NCBI RefSeq assembly: GCF_033807575.1
Contig: NC_084715.1
Coordinates: forward strand, 5,815,349-5,879,348
Direction: 5' to 3'
DNA: 64,000 nt
Source of the DNA: Cydia pomonella
Taxonomy: Eukaryota; Arthropoda; Insecta; Lepidoptera; Tortricidae
In this document: piece by piece, positions 33,303 to 45,500 of the stretch
Layout: every line of letters begins with the position of its first letter
How positions within the stretch are numbered: position 1 is the stretch's first letter
Program-made: the position numbers and the translations under genes
The notes under the pieces: generated by a model
Seen by the model: the letters and a program-made list of their open reading frames with translations, nothing else
What the model was told of the DNA's origin: nothing
The model's database searches: none

Positions 33303-34774
33303 GTGTAACTTGCAACAATTGTTTTCATCGTAAGTACCTTAATCCTTAGAGCATTTAACCAACCGGAGACGCCTTGTCTGTAGTTTTCTGTACAAAACAG
33401 TCTGCCGATTTTGGCGGGGGAGGGGCACGTCAAATGTATGGCTATTTGTACGTATCCTCCCTGGAGCTAAAATTGCTGGCGATATCAACTTGCTGCCCCC
33501 CCCCCCCCCTAATTCACAGGCTGGCTACGCCTTTGATAAAAGCCTGTACACACCGGATGCGTGTGCGGGGAGCGCATTTTAAGAGCACATTGCTTGCGTG
33601 CTCCAACATTTCAACGCACGCGCACTTGAACTTCTACGCACACACAGCCAGTGTGCTCTGGTTTTAGACTGAGCACGGTATGGAACTTGGAAGACAAAAA
33701 AAAATACGAATTAAATGTCGAATAGATTTATTATCAATATCTTATCGATCTATTATTGAGAATCTTCTAAAGTGAATTATAATACCATGTAGGTACTTTA
33801 GATTCAACGTCAATTATGGATAACATTTTATATAAAGACGATAAATAAATTCACAAATGTACACAGTAAAAAGTATACAGACACAAGAAATTATAACAAA
33901 CCAAAAATATATAGAAAACATTGCAAATGTAAATATTTAACTCAAAGTATAAAATTTATCACACTAACGCTTGCGATGCTTGAAGCTAGCGTTATATATA
34001 AGTAGAATACATTATCTACTCGCTCACTCAAACTTATTTGACCACAATAACCCCCTTATTCATAAAAACAAAGATTCTTTGTTTGTATAAGATGTGTAAA
34101 GTCGTCTTCAACTGTCAATCTCGGGTGCACAATTAATTCTTAAACTTTCCACATCTTATGCCGGCTATAAACACTCGTTGAAAGCCTCTCACTGAGTCTT
34201 GGCACCGCTCCGATCCAATCGGAGACAGAGAGACCAGAAGGGAGCAGCATGTACACACTCGATCTCGGCTTGTCTCGGGGAATCTCGACGAGTGTGTAAA
34301 GCCATTATACAATGTATCTTTGATAAAAAAAATTATGCGTTTGATAGCTTGTGTTTTGTTTCTTTCTGACAAATTCAAATAACTAGAACAGTGTAATGTG
34401 TAAATTAGGATTTAAAAATACTTTTGACCGCCATAAGTAGCACATTTTATTTCATATCGTATATTATTATTAGAATGTATTAAGGTTTATTTTATAATGT
34501 AACGTTTTGGCGATCAAAGGGCAGTCTAAAAGGCGACTCGTAAAGTAGTAACTTTAAAACAAGGCCCTACGATCTCTAGACAGTTATTTGTTATGGATTT
34601 GTCTAATATATATAAATATCAACGAGAATTGATTGTAAGAGTGAGGTAAAGTCTAAGAAAAAAACGTGCTCCTTAAGTTTCACATCCAAAACAGATGGCG
34701 TTGAATTGCGCCATATGTTTGGCAGTCACTGAATTGTCAAACGTCAACTTTTGACAGTCCGAGATACCGCAAAA

Positions 34775-34956
34775 TATAGGGAGCGTGCATGAACTGTAGG
34801 AAGGAGGCGTAAATGTGATGTTTTTTGTTCCGATGTAGCCCACAAGATGGCAGAACCTACTATGCACAAGAAAACACGTGACGTGTACATGTGCATGTTT
34901 ATTGTTCCGATTCAGGCCACAAGATGGCAAAGCCTCCAACGCGCACGGTCCCTATA
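34775..34956 (+). repeat. TIR repeat, family 5 (copy a)
   Basis: Ends of the type TATAGGGAGCGTGCA and, inverted, TATAGGGACCGTGCGC flank internal ACAAGATGGCAGAACCTACT and ATGCACAAGAAAAC blocks. An inverted copy is at 37025-37248, on the other side of the SEC62 stop codon. The pair could form a large snapback with SEC62's last exon in the loop. Confidence 0.75.
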
Positions 34957-35875
34957 TGGACCTCTACAGCGCCATCTCGTTAACTCTTCAAGTGGCATAT
35001 GTCGTGTTTGAGTTAATGGAATTTTGATTTTATTTCAATTAATCAAATTTGAAATTTAAATGATATACTTAATCGGTCGGGAGTCGACGGCCTACCACTC
35101 TAAGAGATAACCCGTCAAATTCGGAGCACGAAATTGTCTTAGATTTTACGCATCTTACACAATTAATGTATCTGCTAATATTTTCATTTAAGTTTACACT
35201 TCAAATAATTTTCACTATACATTATATAACTCAGCACAAAGTGGGCTAAAAAATAAACTGTTTAAAACATAGACAAAATAAATAAACATTCTTAAAACGC
35301 CAAGACATACACATCATACAAATGAATGGAAGATATGGTCACTGTGAGAATATTTACTATTTCACAAGTACATTTCATTTTACAAGTAGTTTTTGACTGT
35401 CCTATAACTTTTCTACTAAGTTGGCCGCGTAAATTGCGCCGATTTCCATTGACCTAAAACGCAGTTACCAATAACATTATACAAAAAACCCCTTGGATAA
35501 ATAACAAGAAAATAAATTCAGAAAAGGGGGTATCTATCGGACGAATACAATTAATAAAATGATACATTTTGTCAAAAAAAAGATATGTCGAGACGGTTCA
35601 CATTAAAATTGGTTCAACGCATATCAAAATTGCTACACTCGACGTAGAATGATAACAAAATTTATATCAATACGGATTAAATGTCAAAAAACTGCACCAA
35701 AATTTTAGGTCATTTTTGTTTATAAACATCGACCCCAGTGCACTGGCTTGTTATAACTCAAATTTGTTTCTAACCAAAGAGTTATTTCTGGCAGTCCGAG
35801 TTTGACAACTGAAGAACACGCTGCATTCGCCATATGTTATGTGGTTGAATTATCGAGCGTAAACTTTAACCACCA

Positions 35876-35974
35876 GGCTACCGCGAATCAAATGTTCGCT
35901 ATCTCTATTGCTCTTACATATTCGAGCGATAGAGCCAAATAGAAGCCAGCGACCTTAGTGTTTCGCGGAAGGCC
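35876..35974. repeat. Foldback MITE, family 4 (copy b, degenerate)
   Basis: GGCTACCGCGAATCAAATGT and GCTATCTCTATTGCTC pair with GAGCGATAGAG and TTTCGCGGAAGGCC. The ends resemble those of 32614-32725. Confidence 0.6.
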
Positions 35975-36089
35975 CTCAAAATTACCGGATAATGTACGAA
36001 GCCTTGATCAGCTGTCAAAATCAAAGTACATCGTGTGCGGCGCGTCCTCGTGAACCTTGTTGCATGAAGTTTGATATTGTGCTGTTGAC

Positions 36090-36421
36090 CAAGGCTCGAA
36101 ACCGGTTTAAAAATAGCGGTAAATACCGGTTTATTTTGGTTTTACTCCGAACTTTCATAAGAACGCGCACGCTTTAAGAACTTTATTGTAACCGGTTTAT
36201 TCGACGAGCGACGAGACGGTCGTACGGTCTGGTGGTGTGTCGCGTAAACAAAGACACCCACATAGAACAAGACAGTAGACATAAAATAGGACAAGGACTT
36301 TACGGAAATGTTCTCCTAAAACCGGTTTAAAAATAACGGTTTTACGAACGAAACCGAAGTTAAAAGGTGTTGCGCTAAGTACATATAACGGTTTGGAAAT
36401 TTAACCGGTTTCCGAGTCTGG
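36090..36421. mobile_element. hAT-like MITE just downstream of the SEC62 stop codon
   Basis: The ends CAAGGCTCGAAACCGGTTTA and, inverted, CCAGACTCGGAAACCGGTT, with further CCGGTTT blocks inside, are terminal repeats. The 8-bp flanks CTGTTGAC (36082-36089) and CCGTTGAC (36422-36429) match at 7 of 8. It begins 94 bp beyond the stop codon and so probably lies within the SEC62 3' UTR. It offers several AATAAA sites on the SEC62 strand that could set the mRNA end. Confidence 0.75.
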
Positions 36422-36514
36422 CCGTTGACTTTCGCAGTCAAAGGGTAACTACATGTCTTCCTACCAATGAACAAGCCTTTGTTTCTAATAAGTCTAAAGT
36501 TACGTGCCGTGTAG

Positions 36515-39500
36515 TTACTGTTCCTCCTTCTCGTCCAGGTCCTGAGGGTCGACCATCTCGAAGTCTCGGTCGGTTGACGATCGCTGGCTGTTCTCGCTCT
36601 CGGACTCCGATTGCTTCTCGCCCGGCGAGGGGGCCTCCTCTCTGAAAAGAAGTGAAAATAAATATTAGTGTGAAAGGTCAAAATATTATTTTTATACCTT
36701 GCGCGTCCCTATGATGGTCCATGGTTCATGATGGTCCCTAGAGTAAGACCAAATAAAATGGCAGCCATTTTGATAGCCCTGACGGTGCAAGTGTCAGAAA
36801 ACACTAATCAATATGTAAACAGGACCTAAGGCAAGTGTATACGCTCGTATGGGCCTTATAAGATAAAAATAAATTATTGATTATCTCCGAAATTGAGTTC
36901 ATTACTATACCGGTGTCTTTGAGAAAGTTACTTAATTTAAGCTCAAGAATGCACCCTTGAAATTACCGGGAAAAAAAACACGATGTAGATGGCAGGACCA
37001 TCTCTCTCGCTATATCATAATTCGTATAGGGACCGTGCGCGTTGGAGGGCCTGCCATCTTGTGGCCTCAATCGGAAACATAAACATGTACATTGACACTT
37101 CACGCCAAAGCAAGTGCTGCCATTTACCGTTCTCGTACGTTTTCTTGTGCATAGTAGGTTCTGCCCTTTTTCGGGTTACATAGGAAGCATAAACTTCATA
37201 TATACACCTCCGGAGCTGCCCTCTACAGTTTATGCACGCTCCTAATAGGAGGTGCAAGTACGTATAGCCTGTCCGATTTCTAAGATCAAGGTCGCCATAT
37301 ATTTACCATGGCGTACTTGATCTTAGCAAAACGGTCAGACTATACTGGTCGCCAGGTTCAGGGCGTTACCCGCGATAGTTGAGGACGCCGGTTCAAACCG
37401 GCAGAGGCGGCGCTAGGCGTGGGCGACGTGCGCCACCGCCTACGGCCTCGCGCCTCAAATAACTCGGACACAACGTACAAATGTTAGTTATTTCTTGCGC
37501 CACCAGAGGGCCTCGCTAAATGTACCTAAAGATTTGGTCTTGTCCCGCCACTGCAAACCGGCTTCCGCCACTGGAGGGCCTTTCTTTCCTTTAGTAAATG
37601 ACATCTATTCCAGTTTCTACGTTATCATCTTAATTCAAATATATTTCAATTCAAATATACTTTATTCATGTAGGCCTAGCAACAAGCACTTATGAATAGT
37701 AAGACAGTATTACATATAATTATGTTGTAAATATTATTCCATATATAATACTAATGAATATAATTCCTAGATCAAATTTAATACTAAAAATTTCACAAAA
37801 TATAGTCATACAAAAAAAAAAGTATAAAAAATACTAGTCTAGATTGTTTCTAGAATAAATTCTAAATGTCAAACAAATATAATAAAAACAACAAAGGAAA
37901 TACATGCATTGGAATATCCATTTCATCATCATTATTCAAATATAATAAATAATTAATCATTTCGAATCACAATGAATCCCACGTTGTTTTATCATTCATG
38001 TAGTCTTGTGTGGTATAATAAGCTTTAGAAATAAGTTTACGCTTTACATGATTCTTAAAATCATTAATTGATAATAGACATCTTTTAGGTAAGCAAGTTC
38101 TAGACTTCATCGGCACTCAACATCAGGTGAGATTTTGGTCAAATGCTACCTTATCCTAAAAAAAAATTGTACATACTTGGTATCGCTGGGTTCCTCTTGC
38201 GCCGCGGGCGCCTCGGTGGCGTCCTTAGCGGGAAGCAGCGGCGCCTTTTCCTCTTCGTCGTCGGACTGCTTGTCTTTCTTGCGTTTCTTCTTTTTAGACG
38301 ACTTGTCACTCTCCGAGCCCGGGCCGCGGTATTCATACTGAAAAGATACGTGTATTTACGTATGTACTAAAAATAATGTATTTTTTGTGATATAGGCAAA
38401 CGAGGAGACGAATCGCCTGATGGTAAGCGATTACCGTTGCCCATGGATACACAATACCAGAGGGGTTGTAAGTGCGTTGCCGCTATTTCATAAATGCCTG
38501 TGCACTCTTGCACGTGCACGTTGTAATATCAATACCCTAGTCAAACTCGTACTAATTAAAGCCAAAATCTTGTTGTAATTACGTAGTGCACGAACATAAA
38601 ATCCAGAGGAAACTAGAGCATTCGGGCTTTCTCGGCTCCGTTCGGCTCGGCATTGCTCCGAGCTATTATTACGATTGGCACAACTTGACGTCCCTTTGCG
38701 TGCACAACGACAGATAAGATAATTACATGAGTTTTGACAACCCTAAATAGCCGATAGGGATAGTTCCATACATTAGAAAGGGACAACATGATTCGGCCCT
38801 GAATCGCTGTCATACTTCGGCTTTGTAGGAAGTTCTCTTTCTGTACGGTAGTATTATTATTTATTCTGTGATAAAATCTCAAATACAAGCAAATTTTCCG
38901 CGTAATTAGTACGAGTGTGTACTAGGGTATCGATATACAGATCCTTATGAGAGACGGCACACCGCTTGCGTGACGTGTGCGTGAACTGTTCCTACACATT
39001 AGCGCATGCCTATATTCATTATTCAGTAACATCATTATAACTGCATCTGCTATCCGTGAGAACGTAATACTTCATTGGACGGCTTAAATAAACGTTGTAT
39101 AAATCTTCAACTACTATATACATCAAAATATCTTATTAACGTAGCGTTTGATACATAAAGCGTTTTAGAATTAAGGAAGGATCAGTCGCGACCTTCATTC
39201 CGCGCCATATGGGAGTCGATAATAATCATAATAATCGTTTATTGCACCATGTTATTGTGATATTGAGCCCTTGTTTAGTTTTATGACAAGGCCATTCAGT
39301 TATTGGGAGTATTACTGCAATGTTCTGCCGCCAGAGAGCAGCACTAGCACATATTTTAGACCGCAGAGTAACTCATACAATTCACTTAAACAGTTTTTTG
39401 AGAAGTTTTCACTATGATATTGATGCATCAAGGTGGTTTGTTTATGTTATGCTCGGCGGCAGCATGTGCCCTCATGCTGTTCGTAAACGCTACTTGAATC

Positions 39501-42500
39501 ATAATGCGGTATCTGAGTAGTCTGCGTCAGGAACTGGACTAACCTTATACAGCGGCCAGAAGGAGGCGAAGAACCCCACGTCCTCGGTCAGGTTGGGGAG
39601 CAGCCAGAGATGGTGCCGCGACAACGTCAGCAGCCACACCAGGCAGAACACCACGACGCGCAGGACGGCCAAGGCGATGATAAGCACCAGGAACGCGGCG
39701 GCCGCGATCGATAAGTAGTATACGCCTTTTCTGTAAACAAATAAAACAATGTTCAGCTGTCCAAAGGCTATATTTATTTTATTTTAGTTCGTTGGAATCT
39801 CTTGTTTAATATCTACTTTCACGATTTCTTACTTGCACTATTTATTTTTGTGTCCACTTAATATATTGCATATTTGGCTTGATTGATAATGATAAGCTAT
39901 GCCTAAAAATGAGTGTAGATTTGAACGTAGTCAATAGACATACTCGTAAACCAAATATGGAATTAGGCATAGTATAGAACCTTGCGGTACGCCAAATTTT
40001 TTTCCTTGCTATTAGAGCATTATCAATCGAATAAACTTTTTGTCCGTTCCATGGGCAGAAAGTTGGCATCCTGACACAAACGCTCCTTATCTGATCATAG
40101 TCAATCCATGAAATTTAATCCAATAATTTCGTTACAGTACCTCAATTTCACTCGATCAAACGCCTTTGCCGTGTCAAGAATGCCCGCGTATGTCTACGAG
40201 ACCGTCTAACTCTGCACCTATTTTGACACAGCAGCATGGAGGTATGTGTCATTGTAAACATACATATTTTCATAGAAATTTGATGTTTAGTTTATGATGA
40301 CTTGCCACACTTTGTCTCAGCAAATGCCATGAAAAGGTAGCTTGGTCTTGGTAAAAATTAGTGAAATGCAATATTGACAAGCACTGATCAATCACTTAAG
40401 GGCGTCTTCACTTAAATGTGTAGCTAGACTTTTTTATACTATGATGGTAAGCAGTATAAGTAGGGTCCTAATTTAACGGCCGGTTAGCAATCGTCACAAA
40501 ACTGACGGCCATTGTCAAACTCCATACATTTCGTCAGTCTAACCGTTACTTAAACGTGACTAGAGACTTAAACACAGGTCACGCTTTAAAGTACAAGTTA
40601 AAATTCCCATAAGTATGTTTTGCTGCAGCGTACACGTTTTGATTAGGTAGAATAGATTATATGTCACTCAAACCGGCAAAACGTCCAACTTTGTCGCTTG
40701 CTATAAGAACGCCTTGACAGATTATTCGTATAAACATACAATCAAATCTCGTCCTTCGTCACATATTTCTCCTAGGAAACAGATAGTAAAGTAGAATATC
40801 TGACCTGACAGTGGCGGGCCACAGCGGGAACATGCAGACGCCGATGGTCCCGAACACGACGAGCGCGCCGCACACCCAGTAGTACCACGGCATGGGGTCG
40901 TATATCCACACGTACGCGTCCAGGGTGTCCAGGAAAACTTGCTCCATGTGCATTTCTAGCCGGATCTTGCGTTTCTTCTTCTCTTTTTCTTTGTTGTCCT
41001 TGTCCTTGCCATCTTTTGTGTCCTGCAGAATAGCATAACTTCCGTGAGACACAGACATTTTAAATATATTAAAAACGGGTCACTAACGTATTTTAAGCGG
41101 AAAAACGTTCGACATGTTTAACTCCGTACCGAAGAGTATCGTCAGGAACTTGCGTTGGCGGACCGGTGCAGACTGCGGGTCGCAGCCCTCCGCGCCCGAT
41201 AACATGTCAAGCGTATTTCCCGTTTTTAATACATTTAATATGCCTGCAGAATAGATTTATATATTTCTTGTTCAAAAAGGATTCGCACTTTAGCGCGGTA
41301 TTAGAAAAATGAACTTTTTCAACTTTTGTTGTTTTCGTAACATTATCTAGGTTTAAAATAAAATAAGCTAACGCGGTTAACTCCTTATGCAGATTCTTCA
41401 ACTTCAACATTTATTCAGCAAATAGGCCACAAGGGCACTTTTACACGTCAACATGGAATTTACATACAAACAAAAACTCACACACAAAAATTGAGTAGCA
41501 GGCCACTATGATTTTTAGTCACTTTATTAGCAGGCCACGTCGCCCGCCGGCGACACAAACATACGAGTGAAGCAGGCCACTATATTTATTTGTGACATTA
41601 CGGGCCGGCCACGCGGTACGGCGCCACAAAAGTGCCAGTGCTGCAGGCCACTATGATGAAGTTTTAATTGACTTTACCATCAGGCCATGTGGGCGGCCGG
41701 CGGGCCAAAGTGTAAAATTTAACAGCACGGAAAGCAATGATCCCACACAAGTCAAAGTTAGTTTCATCTTGCGAGTTCTCTTGTTCCTCGGACTAACTTA
41801 AACTATCACGAACTATCATAATAAAAGCTCTAATCACAGTATGTTATCATAGTGCTACTAACGCTACGTAGCGAACGAAACGCAACTGTCACTGCCTCAC
41901 TAATATGGAAGAATGATAAAGAGAGATGACTACGCTACGATACAGAGCGTTAACGATTGGCACGTTGGCTAAGCACCCACATTGTTTGTCGACAATTACA
42001 TGTGATCTGAGACATTTCTTAATTTACTGCCTACTAATGTAATATAGTACTAATAGTACTATTACATACTGAGAAAAGCGTAACTTAGCGGCAAATAATT
42101 TAGAATTGTATAAGAAATACGAGTACGTGACCAGGGTGTTCACTGGAACGATAAAAAATAATAGGTAATAATTAACTATAAAAAGACAACAGGTAATAAT
42201 ATTACAGATATAAAAAATACACATTCTTTTTATTGTTGTTTTTACCACAGTAGATATGTGTATACGCACTCGCTTGCCGTGCTCTGAGGTAAGGCGAAAA
42301 CTACAATAAATGTAAATTACCTAAAATCCAATTCAAACACCTCTATTACGAGAATGAGGTTGATTTACGCGTCCTGGTACCTACCAACTTCAGGCTCCAA
42401 AAATTATCGATCGATATTTTGGCCAGCTAGATTATAGATTGACCTGTTAAGACCAGAAAATTACACATGGTATGATTTTCGGCTTTTGGTACGCCGGTGA

Positions 42501-45500
42501 CCCACGTAGCCTGCTGACAAAGTTATTAAAACATCGAACTGGCCTGCTAGACTCGAATCTATGTGGGGCACCGGCGGTCCACTTGATTTGCCGGTAAAGT
42601 TACTAAATATCCATAAGGGCCTGCTATGACCCAATGACTTGCCACAACAAAAGTTTCGTTTGTTATATGGCGCTGAGTGTGTTAAATTGTACAGTTGTTC
42701 TTTATTCGCGCTTTGGCAAGCTAGAGCTGTGCACGTGCTAAAGAGCTCCCGCACACCGAAATAGAAAGGATATGCTTATGTTATGTTAAACAAAGAGTGT
42801 AAAAAAGATTAATGGTATGCGAAAATTAATCAACAAAAATGAGATTCATTCGTAGGTAATGAAATAAATATGGAAGTATTGTTTGTGCTCCCTATGTATG
42901 AGTATAACCTATGTATAAAGCAGAAACGCTTTCCATATAGATTATTGTATATTGACATCTCTATTGCACTCAACTCGCATAATATATTGCTGTCCCGCCC
43001 ATAATGCCGGTTGTCAATGTCACTGTGCGAGCTTGACAGCAATATAATAAGGCGAGTGCGATAAAGATGGCAACAAGCGGGTCAATGTACGAAAATTTAT
43101 ATGGAAAGCCTTTCTTTAGTTAAAATTTCAGTGGGTATTCGTACCTTTCCCTCACTCGCGCTGACTTGACTCTTGTCGTCCTTTTCATCGCCACTCTTGT
43201 TTTTATCTGCATCCTTTTTCTTCTTGCCTTTTAACTCCTGTTCGCTCACTGGTACCTGAAATAATAAAATGGAAATAAATATTTTTTTAATTAGTAGGCA
43301 ACTAAGGCACATAGAGAAAGCCTATAAAATTTGCATAGCTACATATTGCAAAATATAACTTAAAATTAGAACACAAAGCTACGATGTCGAGGGGACAAAA
43401 AACTTCACGAAAGCTCTACATCCTTCTACCACAGTATCAGGAGGGTGTCTTAAACCCAGTAGTCTTTCTATCTCCGAACAATTTATAATTCTCGTTCGAA
43501 ATTCAATATTTCAAACGCATTTGCTCGCCGGCGACGTGGCGCCCGGGCGTGTCCCTTAGGAAACCTGCTTAAATCTGTCGCGTTGTCACTTGTTTTTACC
43601 CGAAATCCGCAGATTTTTTTGTTCGAAGGTGGATTACACAGTATCAATCGATGCTGAGCGAAAATATTTCTGAAGATGTAATGGCTTCGGAGATTTTTAT
43701 TCGGGATAGTAGACAGTGAGTACACCCTGACAAAATTTTATTTAGCCTTTGCCATGTTGCGGTTATTCAGTGGTATTAATTTATTTTACTGATAAGGAAA
43801 CTTACTATAAAATATTACAAAGTATTCGAACTTTCTTCGCGCTGTGGAAGAGTTTGTGCAGCAGCATCTGGTGCAAGTACCCAATTTGTGACCTCGAGCC
43901 GCGTTGTGAAAATGGGGTTCTTGCCCGTCGCCCATTTAGACAACAGATTGGTTCAGCGGTTTAAGCATTAAGAGGTAATAGACAGAGAGACAGACAGTGT
44001 GATCTTACCTTCTTAGCCCTGTGGAATAGTTTGTGCAGCAGCATCTGGTGCAAGTAATCTGTGACCTCGAGCCGCGTTGTGAAGATAGGGTTCTTGCCCG
44101 TCGCCCATTTTGACGTCAGGAGCGCGTCCACGGCCTTCACTCCTGAGAAAGTGTTTGCATTATTAGTACAACTAGCGACCCGCCCCGGCTTCGCACGGGT
44201 TACACAAAACCAAATTATATACCTTCCTCAATAATCACTCTATTTATTGGTGAAAGCCGCATGAAAATCCGTTCAGTGGTTTTTTAGTTTATCGCGAACA
44301 TACATACGCACAGGCAGACGCGGCCGGGGACTTTGTCTTAAGTGTAGTGAAGTCTCTTACGAGTCTTTCGACAGTTACGACGAATTGACTTTCAATCACA
44401 TCTATACTTTAGCCGTAAAACTCGTGGCCACGTTTTTTTTTTAATTTTACACGGCGTATAAAATGGCTTTGGTATCGAGGTAATATAAATATGCAAAGAG
44501 CATTTATAGATTTTTTTACATTTCGTAGATTTTGGTTAAATAAAAGCTAACCTCTTCTCCTTGGTATCTTATATTTTGTTTAAATATTAAAACAGGAAAA
44601 AATATGGAAATGGCTTTCGACATTCGGGTAATGCCAAGTTTCGAAAACCGCAGGATAATTCCAAAAAGGGACTATTATTATGATGGAATTTTGGATGATT
44701 TTCAACTGATTTTCGGAACCCAGAATACACCCTACATCAATATGTCTGTATTCACAGTTTTTCAAAGAAATCGCAACCGTTTAATATATCTATCGCTACA
44801 GCGCATAATGATTACATTAAACTTCCTAACTTCTTTCAACAAACAATTTCAAAACTAGAGCAAAGCCGACCCCTCCACATACAGAACTGTAACAGAGGCG
44901 CGTGTTATTAAAACATTGGTCCGACAATCGATAAGACGTGTCTAATCGATTCGAGCTGTGCTTCTAATATCGATACTCGAATCGGGTTAATCGACACGCA
45001 TTAGTTAAAACGCAATTATTAAAGGACTGTCAAAAAATATACAATGTGTAAATGTAATGAGCTGATAACCATTTTCTCTGAAGTCAAGACGAATTTCACT
45101 ATGTATAGTAAATCTGAAATTGAAATTTTATACATCGATCACAGATATCATGAGGAATAAATGAATAAGAAAGCAGAAAATATAGCATTCTATTCAATCA
45201 AACATACGAATGAATCTAGCAATAATCGTCAGATCAAGAAAACATCAAGTCAATTGAAAGATACGTCCCGTGTTTAGGTTGTAACAAAAAATGGAAGAAG
45301 AAATTTACGGATGAAACGAATGGTGTTTCTATATCGGGAGTCGTAAGCATGGATGCATTTCTTATTTTCGGAATAGCTACTTTAGTTTAAAAAAGGGATT
45401 CTGTGACACACTTAACATGACACGAGGCAACAATTCTACAGAAAATTAAATGAAAATATATCACAAATAAGTGATTAAGTAGGTACGAAGACACGGAAAC

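Larger units (their letters stand above)
33303..36089. other. Convergent HPPD2/SEC62 intergenic region and probable SEC62 3' UTR
   Basis: No coding gene is visible. SEC62 transcription enters from the right on the minus strand. AATAAA sites on that strand lie near 36201, 36128, 34487 and 33726, so its 3' end is uncertain. The block holds MITEs at 34775-34956 and 35876-35974, and a C10 run near 33496. Confidence 0.45.

Noticed and set aside
37370..37435. A second tRNA candidate
   Set aside because: Only the T-arm-like stem folds; no D-arm or anticodon arm is convincing.
38527..38936. A piggyBac element, because of CCCTAG ends
   Set aside because: The flanks are not TTAA and no transposase is visible; left as an unclassified TIR element.
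41498..41720. CRISPR-like regular repeats
   Set aside because: Unit lengths vary (71-78 bp), spacers are not unique and an inverted array faces it in a eukaryotic intron; this is a transposon-type or satellite tandem repeat.
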